Made by a program: the position numbers and the translations under genes
NCBI GenBank assembly: GCA_030528715.1
Contig: JAUMYJ010000014.1
Location: 1 to 34,199, forward strand
Direction: 5' to 3'
Origin: Bacteroidales bacterium
GTDB taxonomy: Bacteria > Bacteroidota > Bacteroidia > Bacteroidales > Bacteroidaceae
DNA: 34,199 bases
Shown: in pieces, positions 26,365 to 34,199 of the stretch
Layout: each line of letters opens with the position of its first letter
How positions within the stretch are numbered: the stretch's first letter is position 1
Notes under the pieces: generated by a model
What the model saw: the letters and a program-made list of their open reading frames with translations, nothing else
The model's database searches: none
What the model was told of the DNA's origin: nothing

Positions 26365-27267
26365 ATGCTTTCTGACGCCCCTCATAAGAGTTTGCATATA
26401 GCCTTGTTTGGCAATACGTTTCAAGCCGAAAAGGCAGCTGTGGTCTATCAGGTGGTAAAGGATTTGTGTCGCCAAGTATCGCATATTAGTGTGGAGCAAG
26501 CATTTTATGACTTTCTGACAAGGCAGCTTGGCTTATCTTTCCCAAATATGAGTGCTTGCGATGCTTGTGGTATGGAGGGGATAGATTTTGCCGTATCACT
26601 CGGTGGCGATGGTACTTTCTTGCGCACGGCTTCGCATATTGGGCAGAGTGCTACACCTATCATTGGCATCAACACTGGGCGTCTTGGTTTTTTATCACAC
26701 ATTACACCCGCCGAGGTCTCTCGTATCTTTGCGGCTATTGCACAAGGACACTACGAGATAGAGGAACGCACGCTCTTATCCGTTGAAAGTCAAGGCGAGA
26801 CACTCCATTGCACGCCCTACGCACTTAATGAGGTGGCTATCTTAAAACACGACAATTCCTCAACCATAGACATCGTGACGACTGTAGATGGGCAAGAGTT
26901 AGCGCGCTACATGGCTGATGGTTTAATCATAAGCACTCCTTCTGGCTCTACCGCTTATGCCCTCAGTGCCGGTGGCCCAATATTATCGCCCTCGGTTAAT
27001 GCTTGGGTACTTGCACCGATAGCTCCACATAGCCTTTCGATGCGCCCCTTAGTGCTAAGCGATAGCTCTACGTTACAACTCCATATCAATAGTCGCAATG
27101 ATAATTATCTTGTAGCTATTGATGGTCGAAACCAAAGTTTGCACGCTAGTACCACGCTTACACTACGCAAAGCTCCTTTTACACTTAAAGTAGTGCAATT
27201 CCCAGAGAAGAACTATTATGCTAACCTTCGCGAAAAACTTATGTGGGGAGCAGACCAACGACAATAA
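26365..27267 (+). CDS. nadK: NAD kinase
   Basis: Phosphorylates NAD to NADP, the only route to NADP in most bacteria. At 300 residues it has the family length. The GGDGT motif is at about residue 80 (SLGGDGTFLRTA), followed by GINTGRLGFLSHI, NEVAI, and the glycine-rich TPSGSTAYALSAGGPIL at about 193, which binds NAD. MRPLVLSD near residue 230 is also typical. It is the first gene of a + strand unit, 40 bases before the ABC exporter, and divergent from pdxJ. Confidence 0.96.
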   Translation: MLSDAPHKSLHIALFGNTFQAEKAAVVYQVVKDLCRQVSHISVEQAFYDFLTRQLGLSFPNMSACDACGMEGIDFAVSLGGDGTFLRTASHIGQSATPIIGINTGRLGFLSHITPAEVSRIFAAIAQGHYEIEERTLLSVESQGETLHCTPYALNEVAILKHDNSSTIDIVTTVDGQELARYMADGLIISTPSGSTAYALSAGGPILSPSVNAWVLAPIAPHSLSMRPLVLSDSSTLQLHINSRNDNYLVAIDGRNQSLHASTTLTLRKAPFTLKVVQFPEKNYYANLREKLMWGADQRQ

Positions 27268-27307
27268 TGATTAAATACGATACACCACCGCCTTTTAATA
27301 TCGGCTC

Positions 27308-29035
27308 ATGATAAGAAGACTCTTTGGCTCATCGCAACACTATACGAAGTTTTACCCTCTACGCACTATTTTGCTATGGCTGCGCACGATGTGGCGACAA
27401 CATCGTTTGCAAGCTACACTCAACACGCTTGTGGGGATAGTGACTGTACTCGTTCGTCTAGGTTTTGTGTGGTGTACCAAACTTATCGTAGATATAGCTA
27501 CGGGTGCTAACGATAGCTTGGCACTTTCGACAGCTGCAATGGTATTGATAGGCTTGGTGCTGGGCGAAATTGCGCTAAGTATCACATCGCGCTGGATAAA
27601 AGCGATATTAGGGGTAAAGGCAGAGAATGCGATGCAGGCACAGCTGTTTTCTCATTTGCTACGTGCTAATTGGGCAAGTTTGAAGACATTTCATAGCGGA
27701 GATTTGATAAATCGTGCCGAAAAAGACGTGACTAACCTCACGAACTTCTTGACAGACGAGTTGCCCTTAATGCTCACTACGCTGGTACAGTTTGTTGGTG
27801 CTTTCTTATTGCTCTACTATATGCATAGCCTTTTGGCTTTGATTGTAGTAGTGCTTATCCCAATATTTCTGCTCATGAGCCGTCTTTATATCAAGCGAAT
27901 GCGGCACCTTACACATCTTATACGTCAGCATCAAGGTGATATCCAAGCCACCTTGCAAGAGTCAGTGCAGCACCGTGCATTGATTAAAGCTCTGTGTTAT
28001 ACCAATGAAATTTTAGGTCGTCTAGGTGTGCAGCAATTTGCACTTCGACGGGATATTGTTGCACAGACACGCATTAGCACCATAACATCTACGGTGATGA
28101 TGCTAGGATTTTCAGGAGGCTATCTCATCGTTTTTCTATGGGGTGTTGTTCAATTAGAAGCAGGGCTAATTACGTATGGCTCACTCATGGCTTTCATACA
28201 GCTAGTAGGACAAATTCAATCGCCTGCACGCTCAATAACTAGGTTCGTACCACGTATTATTAGTGTACTTACGGCCACTGAGCGTTTGATGCAAGTATAT
28301 GCTATCGAGCAAGAAGCACAGCAGGCCGACTATATGCTGAAAGGAGCTGTAGGAGTTAAAATAGAAGGCATGAGCTACGTATATGACGATGGTGAACGTC
28401 AAATCTTTAATGATGTTTCGTTACACTTCCCAGCAGGTAGCCGTGTGGCTGTTGTAGGTGAAACCGGAGTTGGTAAGACTACGTTGATACGCTTACTATT
28501 GGCCTTTATCAGCCCTACGAGTGGCCAGATACTACTCTACGATACAAAGCAAACGTGTGAAGTCGCTCCTAAGTTACGTTGCAACTATGCTTACGTACCA
28601 CAAGGAAATACGCTGTTTAGTGGTACGATTGCTAGTAACCTTCGCATGGGTAATCCCCAAGCTACCAAAGCAGAAATGGAAGAAGCACTCCACGCAGCTT
28701 GTGCCGATTTTGTTTTTACCCTACCCGACGGAATAGATAGTCGCTGTGGTGAGATGGGTGATGGCCTGTCTGAGGGGCAGGCACAGCGTATTGCAATAGC
28801 ACGTGCATTGCTAGCTAATGGAGGATTGTTATTACTTGATGAGGCTACCTCGGCTCTTGACGTAGCCACCGAAGAACGTGTTGTTAAACACATCATGAGT
28901 CGTACACTGAGACCACAAACGATGATTTGTATTACACATCGTTATAGTATTATCAAGTATTGTACACATGTGGTCGAACTCGAACGTGGTAAAGTAACCA
29001 TGCGCAAAATTAGTACACAAGAACGAGAAGAGTAG
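27308..29035 (+). CDS. ABC exporter, fused permease/ATP-binding half-transporter
   Basis: A 575-residue half-transporter: an N-terminal membrane domain with about six helices (residues 30-310) and a C-terminal ATPase. Nucleotide-binding motifs: Walker A GETGVGKT at about 384, Q-loop YVPQGNTLF, signature LSEGQ at about 487 (one change from LSGGQ), Walker B LLLLDEATSALD with Asp511-Glu512, and the H-loop His in CITHR. All catalytic residues are present. It would act as a dimer; the exported substrate (lipid, peptide or drug) cannot be told. It is followed after 2 bases by a glycosyltransferase, which hints at a glycolipid or cell-surface glycan, but weakly. Confidence 0.93.
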   Translation: MIRRLFGSSQHYTKFYPLRTILLWLRTMWRQHRLQATLNTLVGIVTVLVRLGFVWCTKLIVDIATGANDSLALSTAAMVLIGLVLGEIALSITSRWIKAILGVKAENAMQAQLFSHLLRANWASLKTFHSGDLINRAEKDVTNLTNFLTDELPLMLTTLVQFVGAFLLLYYMHSLLALIVVVLIPIFLLMSRLYIKRMRHLTHLIRQHQGDIQATLQESVQHRALIKALCYTNEILGRLGVQQFALRRDIVAQTRISTITSTVMMLGFSGGYLIVFLWGVVQLEAGLITYGSLMAFIQLVGQIQSPARSITRFVPRIISVLTATERLMQVYAIEQEAQQADYMLKGAVGVKIEGMSYVYDDGERQIFNDVSLHFPAGSRVAVVGETGVGKTTLIRLLLAFISPTSGQILLYDTKQTCEVAPKLRCNYAYVPQGNTLFSGTIASNLRMGNPQATKAEMEEALHAACADFVFTLPDGIDSRCGEMGDGLSEGQAQRIAIARALLANGGLLLLDEATSALDVATEERVVKHIMSRTLRPQTMICITHRYSIIKYCTHVVELERGKVTMRKISTQEREE

Positions 29036-29037
29036 CT

Positions 29038-30141
29038 ATGCGTATCGCATTATTAGGAGAATATAGCAATGTGCATGCCACGCTAGCCGAAGGTTTACGT
29101 GCATTGGGACATAGTGTTGTGGTAGCCTCGGACGGAGATAGCTGGAAAAATTATCCACGTGACTTAGATTTGTATCGGCGTTCATTGAGTCCTTTATACT
29201 CTATATGGTACTATTATTCGCTACGCCGACAGATAGCTAGCTTGCGTGATTTTGATGTGGTGCAACTGATAAATCCAGTTTTCGTTCCCTTGCGTGCCAA
29301 ACGCATTCATCGCCTATATGAGATGTTGCGCGATAATAATCGTAGTATTTTTTTGGGGGCTTTCGGTATAGACCACTTTTGGGTAAAGGCTGGCTTAGAC
29401 TGTACTACTTTCCGTTATAGCGATTTTAATATAGGGCATGAATTGCGACACAATGCAGACAATACACTTTTTATTCGTGATTGGCTAGAAGGCGAAAAAG
29501 GTGTTCTTAACAAAAGAATAGCTGATGAATGTAAAGGCATTGTCTCTGGTCTTTACGAGTATCACGCTAGCTATCAGCCTTATTATGCCGATAAGCTGCA
29601 GCACATTCCCTTCCCGATCAATCGTGAAGCAATATCACCACGTGAGCTACATGAAGCAGATGGTAAGGTGCATATTTTTATTGGCATTCAGCGCACACGC
29701 AATGCCTATAAAGGAACAGATGTAATGCTGGCAGCACTAGAACGTTTGCAGCGAGCTTATCCTCAACGTGTGCATATTACTAAGGCTGAGAGTCTACCTT
29801 TTGCGACCTACCAACATCTTATGAATACCTCCGACGTCCTACTTGACCAACTCTATTCGTACACCCCTGCAATGAATGCTCTATTAGCAATGGCCAAGGG
29901 CTTGGTAGTATTGAGTGGGGCAGAGCCAGAGCATTATGAACTTCTTGGCGAAACACAACTACGCCCACTTATCAATGTACAGCCTACGGAAGAGAGTGTC
30001 TTTAATGAGCTAGAACAACTCATTTTACACCCTCATCGCATTACTCAGTATGCTGATGAGGCTAAGCAATATATAGCTAAGCATCATGACCACTTGCGGG
30101 TCGCTCAGCAGTATGTAGACTTTTGGCAGTCTAGGTTTTAA
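29038..30141 (+). CDS. glycosyltransferase, GT-B fold (family 1/4-like)
   Basis: A 367-residue cytoplasmic protein. It begins with the GT-B N-terminal Rossmann pattern (MRIALLGEYSNVHATLAEGL, then ALGHSVVVASDG). The C-terminal half has a donor-binding-like region: IFIGIQRTRNAYKGTDVMLAALERL, then SDVLLDQLYSYTPAMNALLAMAKGLVVLSGAEPE, which corresponds to the usual Glu-rich nucleotide-sugar site of GT4-like enzymes. Sugar donor and acceptor are unknown. It starts 2 bases after the ABC exporter stop, so the two are translationally linked. The strong hairpin 13 bases past its stop ends the unit. Confidence 0.82.
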   Translation: MRIALLGEYSNVHATLAEGLRALGHSVVVASDGDSWKNYPRDLDLYRRSLSPLYSIWYYYSLRRQIASLRDFDVVQLINPVFVPLRAKRIHRLYEMLRDNNRSIFLGAFGIDHFWVKAGLDCTTFRYSDFNIGHELRHNADNTLFIRDWLEGEKGVLNKRIADECKGIVSGLYEYHASYQPYYADKLQHIPFPINREAISPRELHEADGKVHIFIGIQRTRNAYKGTDVMLAALERLQRAYPQRVHITKAESLPFATYQHLMNTSDVLLDQLYSYTPAMNALLAMAKGLVVLSGAEPEHYELLGETQLRPLINVQPTEESVFNELEQLILHPHRITQYADEAKQYIAKHHDHLRVAQQYVDFWQSRF

Positions 30142-30154
30142 GCATACTTTGATT

Positions 30155-30189
30155 TAGCGGCTGTACCAAAGTGTTTGGTACAGCCGCTA
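30155..30189. terminator. 16-bp hairpin between convergent glycosyltransferase and galK
   Basis: Arms 30155-30170 and 30174-30189 pair perfectly (16 bp) with a 3-base loop. It serves convergent genes ending at 30141 (+) and 30222 (-). No long T-run on either side. The inner part, GTACCA...TGGTAC, resembles the hairpin in array A. Confidence 0.7.
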
Positions 30190-30221
30190 GTATTCGCTAA
30201 TATATTAAGTAAACTCAAATT

Positions 30222-31382
30222 TTAGCACACCTTGCGTGCACCATCACCGATTACAACATCAATAACGATAGGCTCTTTGCCATATTTTTGCATATAGGCT
30301 GCCTTCGCACGTTCAATAAATGGCGCATAGAGTGCATCGCTTACGAGGTTGATAGTGCAGCCACCAAAGCCACCACCCATTACGCGTGAACCTGTTACGC
30401 CACACTCCTTGGCAATATCATTGAGGAAGTCAAGCTCTTCGCAAGATACTTCGTATTGTTTGCTTAGGCCTTCGTGTGTTTCATACATCTTTTGACCTAC
30501 GGTCTCGTAGTCACCCTTAACGAGGGCATCACATACGGCTAGTACGCGTTCTTTCTCGCCTACCACGTATTCGGCACGTAGGTAGTCTTCCGCAGATACC
30601 TTATCTTTCACAAGAGGAAGCTGGTCTGCTTCGATGTCGCGGAGTGTCTCGGCCTTAATACCAAGTTCGTTGAAAGCAGCTACTACACGCTCACAGCTTT
30701 CGCGGCGTTTGTTGTAGGCAGATGAAGCGAGCTCATGTTTTACGAGTGAGTTTAGCAACACAAGACGATATCCTTCGGGCTTGAAAGGGAAGTATTCAAA
30801 CTCCATTGAGCGGCAATCTAAGCGCATCAACTTGTCTTTCTGACCAAAGACAGACGCAAACTGGTCCATGATGCCACACTTCACACCGATATAGTTGTGC
30901 TCTGTGCTCTGACCTACGCGAGCCAATGTAAACTTGTCAAGTTTATTGTCGTTAAATAAATCGTTTAGTGCGAAAGCAAAAGTGCTTTCGAGTGCAGCCG
31001 ATGAAGACATACCAGCACCAAGAGGCACATCGCCAGCAAAGGCTGTATTGAAGCCTTCTACAGGTACGCCTAGCTTCATCATCTCACGACACACACCATA
31101 TACAAAGCGGAAGTGGCTGGCTTTGGGGCCTTGTTCATCGTCAAGGCTAAACTCCGTATAGTCTTTGAGGTCAATGGCGTAAGCACGTACCATACGTGTA
31201 CCATTAGGCTTGATTTCGGCCATTACGCCCTGCTTTACTGCACCTGGGAATACGAAGCCACCATTGTAATCTGTATGTTCACCTATGAGGTTAATACGTC
31301 CTGCTGATGCATATATAGTACCTTCTGAACCATCAAAGTGCTTTACAAAGCGACTTCTTACATCTTCGATTTTGAGTTCCAT
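30222..31382 (-). CDS. galK: galactokinase
   Basis: Phosphorylates alpha-D-galactose to galactose 1-phosphate, entry to the Leloir pathway. The 386 residues have the GHMP-kinase layout: the galactokinase signature GRINLIGEHTDYNGG at about 28-42, the ATP-binding GDVPLGAGMSSSAALE at about 118-133, GIMDQFASVFG with the catalytic Asp, and the C-terminal GGFGGCTINLV. Third gene of a galM/transporter/galK operon, 47 bases after the transporter. Neither galT nor galE is present in the window. Confidence 0.96.
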   Translation of the reverse strand: MELKIEDVRSRFVKHFDGSEGTIYASAGRINLIGEHTDYNGGFVFPGAVKQGVMAEIKPNGTRMVRAYAIDLKDYTEFSLDDEQGPKASHFRFVYGVCREMMKLGVPVEGFNTAFAGDVPLGAGMSSSAALESTFAFALNDLFNDNKLDKFTLARVGQSTEHNYIGVKCGIMDQFASVFGQKDKLMRLDCRSMEFEYFPFKPEGYRLVLLNSLVKHELASSAYNKRRESCERVVAAFNELGIKAETLRDIEADQLPLVKDKVSAEDYLRAEYVVGEKERVLAVCDALVKGDYETVGQKMYETHEGLSKQYEVSCEELDFLNDIAKECGVTGSRVMGGGFGGCTINLVSDALYAPFIERAKAAYMQKYGKEPIVIDVVIGDGARKVC

Positions 31383-31429
31383 AATCTTGTGTATTTTAGT
31401 TGTGTTAAGACTTTTCTTTATCTCGTCTT

Positions 31430-32707
31430 TTAGTAGTTTCTATCGCATGTACCCGTAGGTCTAGACCCTATGAGTGCATAGAAGAGAATGTAAGCAGCGC
31501 AGAATATCACCACCCAGAACGATGTAATGTAGTTGGTAGCATCTGCTACATAGCCTTGAATACCCATCATGATAGCGCAGCCAAATACCATAGTCATAAA
31601 GATACCACTAGCAATAGCCGTGTACTTGCCTAAGCCTTCTACGGCAAGGTTGAAGATAGCACCCCACATGACCGAAGTACATAGGCCTACGAGCAAGAAA
31701 GCGAAGATACCTACGGGGATTTCTTGCCAAATGAGTTCTAGTTTACCCCAATCCACACCTGGGAAGTTTACTGTAACATGAGTAGGGGCAAACATGCCAA
31801 ACAATACGAGTATAATCGTAGCAGAAGATACGGCCGTAATCATAGCACGGCTGCTTACTTTACTACCGATACTAGCACCTACAAAGCGACCTACAAGCAT
31901 CATAAACCAATATACGGCTACGAGCATGCCTACTGTGCCCGCAGGGAGACCATCGGCTAAGAGGTATTGCATCACATAGTTAGGTACGCCTACTTCGATA
32001 CCCATGTAGAGGAAGATAGCCAAGGCACCGAGGGCAAAGTGACGATGTTTCAGAGCACCGCTGATGAGCTCTATTTGTACGGGGGCTTGTTCGGGTTCGT
32101 CAATCTTAGTGAAGTAAATAACAACGAAAGCAATAGCAAAGATGGCCAAAGCTATCAAAAGAGCGGGGGTGGCATCGGCTATCTTTGCTTTTGTAATATC
32201 TGCAATGAGTGCACCCATTAAGATATAGCAGGCTACAGCTGCTGTTGAGTTAAATACGCCACCGATTTGTATAAGCTGGTTACCAGAGTTACCACCTCCA
32301 CCAAGGAGGTTAAGCATAGGATTTACGACACAGTTGAGTATACACATACAAAGGCCTGCAATGAAAGCACCGAGGAGGTAGACACCAAAAACTAACCCTA
32401 AATTAGCTTGAGCATCAAGCTGGCCACTATACCATTGGATAGCGATACCAACAATACCTACGCAAAGACCGATGAGGGCTGTCTTTTTGTAGCCAAACTT
32501 AGAAATGAGCATACCAGCAGGAATACCCATCACGAGATAGGCTACGAAATTGCCGTAATTACCTATTTGGGCGAGTACATTAGAAATTTCGCCTTGATTT
32601 TTGATGATGGCTGCCATCGGTGTACAAAGGTTAGTCACGAAGGCAATCATAGCAAAGAGGGCAATCATTACGCCAATCGCGCCCCATTGTTTTGTAGATT
32701 GAGACAT
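31430..32707 (-). CDS. glucose/galactose MFS transporter (FucP/GluP family)
   Basis: A 425-residue inner-membrane proton-sugar symporter with about 12 hydrophobic helices. The N-terminus and first helices (FVTNLCTPMAAIIKNQGEIS, then MGIPAGMLISKFGYKKTALIG, the MFS loop 2-3 motif) and YFTKIDEPE at the central loop fit the FucP/GluP branch. Its place between galM and galK makes galactose, and possibly glucose, the likely substrate. The gap to galM is 46 bases and to galK 47 bases, with no terminator between. Confidence 0.88.
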   Translation of the reverse strand: MSQSTKQWGAIGVMIALFAMIAFVTNLCTPMAAIIKNQGEISNVLAQIGNYGNFVAYLVMGIPAGMLISKFGYKKTALIGLCVGIVGIAIQWYSGQLDAQANLGLVFGVYLLGAFIAGLCMCILNCVVNPMLNLLGGGGNSGNQLIQIGGVFNSTAAVACYILMGALIADITKAKIADATPALLIALAIFAIAFVVIYFTKIDEPEQAPVQIELISGALKHRHFALGALAIFLYMGIEVGVPNYVMQYLLADGLPAGTVGMLVAVYWFMMLVGRFVGASIGSKVSSRAMITAVSSATIILVLFGMFAPTHVTVNFPGVDWGKLELIWQEIPVGIFAFLLVGLCTSVMWGAIFNLAVEGLGKYTAIASGIFMTMVFGCAIMMGIQGYVADATNYITSFWVVIFCAAYILFYALIGSRPTGTCDRNY

Positions 32708-32753
32708 GGAATAGATTTATTTGTGTTAATGATAAGAGATTACAAAAAATAGC

Positions 32754-33842
32754 CTATTGCTCTACCCCAAACTTATAAATAGTCGTTTGTGTGTAAAGCT
32801 CGCCTGGGTTGAGCACCACGCTAGGAAAGTGAGGCTTGTTGGGCGAATCAGGGAAATGTTGTGCCTCGAAGCAGAAAGCACTGCGACGAGGGAACGTAGC
32901 CCCTTGACAGCCTCGGAAACCATTAGCCCAATTGTCTGAATAAAATTGTACACCTGGTTCGGTCGTATATACTTCCATAGTACGCCCACTCGTAGGGTCA
33001 AGTACGCGAGCTGCAAATGAGAGCTCTCCTACCTCCTGTTTGTTGAGCACGTAGCAGTGGTCATAGCCTGCGCCATTTTTGATTTGTTCGTGGTCTGCAT
33101 CGATACGTTCACCCATAGTGTGAGGTGTAGTGAAATCGAAAGGCGTGTCTTTCACACGGAGTATCTCGCCCGTAGGAATACAATTCTCGTCAATAGGAAC
33201 GTAGAAATCTGCATTAATTTCGCACACTAAGTTTTCGATAGTAGGCGTAGGGTTGGCAATTCCTTGTAGTGAGAAGAAGCCATGGTGTGTGAGGTTGACA
33301 ACAGTGCGTTCGTCTGTCGTAGCACGATAGTCAATACGTAGGGCATTGTTGTCATCAAAAGTGAAGCGTACTACGAGATCTAGCATACCTGGAAAACCCT
33401 CTTCATAGCTTGCCGAGGTGTAGCGTAACACAAGTGTGCGTGCGTTGATTTGTTCGGCCTCCCACACACGAGCATGGTAGCCTGTAGGCCCACCATGTAG
33501 GTGATTAGGCCCATTATTTACGGTGAGTGTATGCTCTACGCCATCAAGTGTAAATTTACCCCTAGCAATACGATTGCCATAGCGACCGATGAGCGTGCTC
33601 AAAAAAGGTTCAGGGCTGTTTATAACATCTTGAATATTGTCGTGTCCTTGTATAACGTTGGCCATACGTCCCTCGCGGTCAGGTACCATGATGGCTGCAA
33701 TTGCACCACCATAGTTGGTAATGGCTACCTCACAGCCGTTGGCATTGGTCAAGAAGTACAAATCGGTTGCTTTGCCTTGTACTGTGGCTTGAAAGTCGGC
33801 ACGTCTTAGGCCGCTCACAGTCTTTATTTCAGCGTTAGCCAT
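32754..33842 (-). CDS. galM: aldose 1-epimerase (mutarotase)
   Basis: Interconverts alpha and beta anomers of galactose and glucose so that galactokinase can use the sugar. At 362 residues it has the family size and no obvious signal peptide, so it is probably cytoplasmic. Conserved blocks: RYGNRIARGKF, NHLHGG with the first active-site His, LTHHGFFSLQG with the second, GYDHCYVL, and PGVQFYSDN near residue 300, then the catalytic-type Glu in CFEAQHFPDSPN. First gene of the gal operon, with a TTTG-N19-TTATTTTG promoter ending about 45 bases before the start. Confidence 0.95.
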   Translation of the reverse strand: MANAEIKTVSGLRRADFQATVQGKATDLYFLTNANGCEVAITNYGGAIAAIMVPDREGRMANVIQGHDNIQDVINSPEPFLSTLIGRYGNRIARGKFTLDGVEHTLTVNNGPNHLHGGPTGYHARVWEAEQINARTLVLRYTSASYEEGFPGMLDLVVRFTFDDNNALRIDYRATTDERTVVNLTHHGFFSLQGIANPTPTIENLVCEINADFYVPIDENCIPTGEILRVKDTPFDFTTPHTMGERIDADHEQIKNGAGYDHCYVLNKQEVGELSFAARVLDPTSGRTMEVYTTEPGVQFYSDNWANGFRGCQGATFPRRSAFCFEAQHFPDSPNKPHFPSVVLNPGELYTQTTIYKFGVEQ

Positions 33843-33887
33843 AAAGCTATTGATTTTAGTGTTAAGATGAGTGTTACATTCTTCCTA

Positions 33888-33918
33888 CAAAATAAGCTAA
33901 AACTTTTGTTACAGCAAA
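33888..33918 (-). promoter_or_regulatory. gal operon promoter (TTTG-N19-TTATTTTG)
   Basis: On the minus strand TTTG (33918-33915) is followed after exactly 19 bases by TTATTTTG (33895-33888), which differs from TAnnTTTG in one of six fixed positions. Predicted start about 33881, leader about 38 bases. Confidence 0.6.
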
Positions 33919-34184
33919 ATTTTATAGCTAAAAAAGCCACTTGAAGCGTATGAAAATACGACTTTGTCATAGGAATATACCTAAAACGTGTTGTGACTAT
34001 GTCTCGTGTAGTTATGATTTTGCTATTATAGTCTAAAAGTTATGCGATAGATTTAGGAGTAATCGTACTTTGTGTTATAGTGGCAATATATATATTTTTT
34101 TTTGGGGGGGGGGACAGTAGAGTCGTTAGTTTTATTTAAAAAGTAGTGTTTATCGTTTTGGTTATTTAGTCTTGAAGCCACAAT
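33919..34184. other. non-coding region at right end of window
   Basis: No credible gene on either strand. The stretch is A/T-rich, contains an alternating TA run (34086-34094), a T9 run (34095-34103) and a G10 run (34104-34113), and leads to a possible start codon at 34185. Confidence 0.6.
34101..34134 (+). promoter_or_regulatory. possible phase-variable promoter with G10 in the spacer
   Basis: TTTG at 34101-34104 could be a -33 box and TAGTTTTA at 34127-34134 a -7 box (five of six fixed positions). The spacer is 22 bases and includes nine of the ten G. A rival promoter is TTTA 34131-34134, 18 bases, TCGTTTTG 34153-34160. Confidence 0.3.
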
Positions 34185-34199
34185 ATGAAATATCGCACC
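34185..34199 (+). CDS. possible start of the next gene (first five codons only)
   Basis: ATG at 34185 opens a frame of only five codons before the window ends (M-K-Y-R-T). The position, about 70 bases after the G-tract and on the + strand, is plausible for a gene start. Nothing can be said about its product. Confidence 0.3.

Overview
The window looks like a chromosomal segment of a member of the Bacteroidota, most likely Bacteroidales and possibly close to Porphyromonas. The support is: several upstream regions carry the Bacteroidota -7 box TAnnTTTG, twice with TTTG exactly 19 bases upstream; most genes lack a Shine-Dalgarno site; there are families typical of the phylum (DUF6048, putative porin, helix-hairpin-helix barrel protein, DUF5020); and an acyl-ACP thioesterase sits inside the ilv operon, an order I recall from Bacteroides. 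I cannot name the species. I saw no phage, transposase, CRISPR array or resistance gene.

Layout. 1-6411 (+): 3' end of a DUF6048 gene, apbE, rlmH, a secreted endonuclease/exonuclease/phosphatase, a large putative porin, then pheS under its own promoter. A 22-bp perfect hairpin separates pheS from the convergent genes at 6477-9183 (-): a secreted helix-hairpin-helix protein and a conserved hypothetical. 9323-9717 (-): four-gene tRNA operon Gly-Leu-Leu-Gly with a good promoter and terminator. 9806-10256: non-coding, with a 21-bp-periodic array. 10257-16223 (-): ilvD-ilvB-ilvN-thioesterase-ilvC, for isoleucine, valine and leucine precursors, with a thioesterase that may link them to fatty-acid turnover. 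16404-18166 (-): GTPase EngB/YsxC and an orphan histidine kinase. 18438-21787 (-): uracil permease, DUF5020 outer-membrane protein and a purine permease, which read as a nucleobase-uptake unit. 21974-25333 (-): DJ-1 protein, ispD, recG. 25505-26233 (-): pdxJ, divergent from nadK, an ABC exporter and a glycosyltransferase (26365-30141, +). 30222-33842 (-): galM, a glucose/galactose MFS transporter and galK, for galactose uptake and entry into the Leloir pathway. The last 350 bases are non-coding, with a T9G10 tract upstream of what may be the next gene.

The genes themselves are mostly ordinary housekeeping and transport functions. The signal that ordinary annotation does not explain is a family of degenerate 21-bp tandem repeats in three separate intergenic gaps (about 10000-10104, 18243-18347 and 25393-25497). 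They share a core close to CATTTGT-N4-AGAC on the + strand, and each contains an inverted repeat. A second candidate is the T9G10 tract at 34095-34113, which could act as a slipped-strand switch. Both are pattern-reading inferences.
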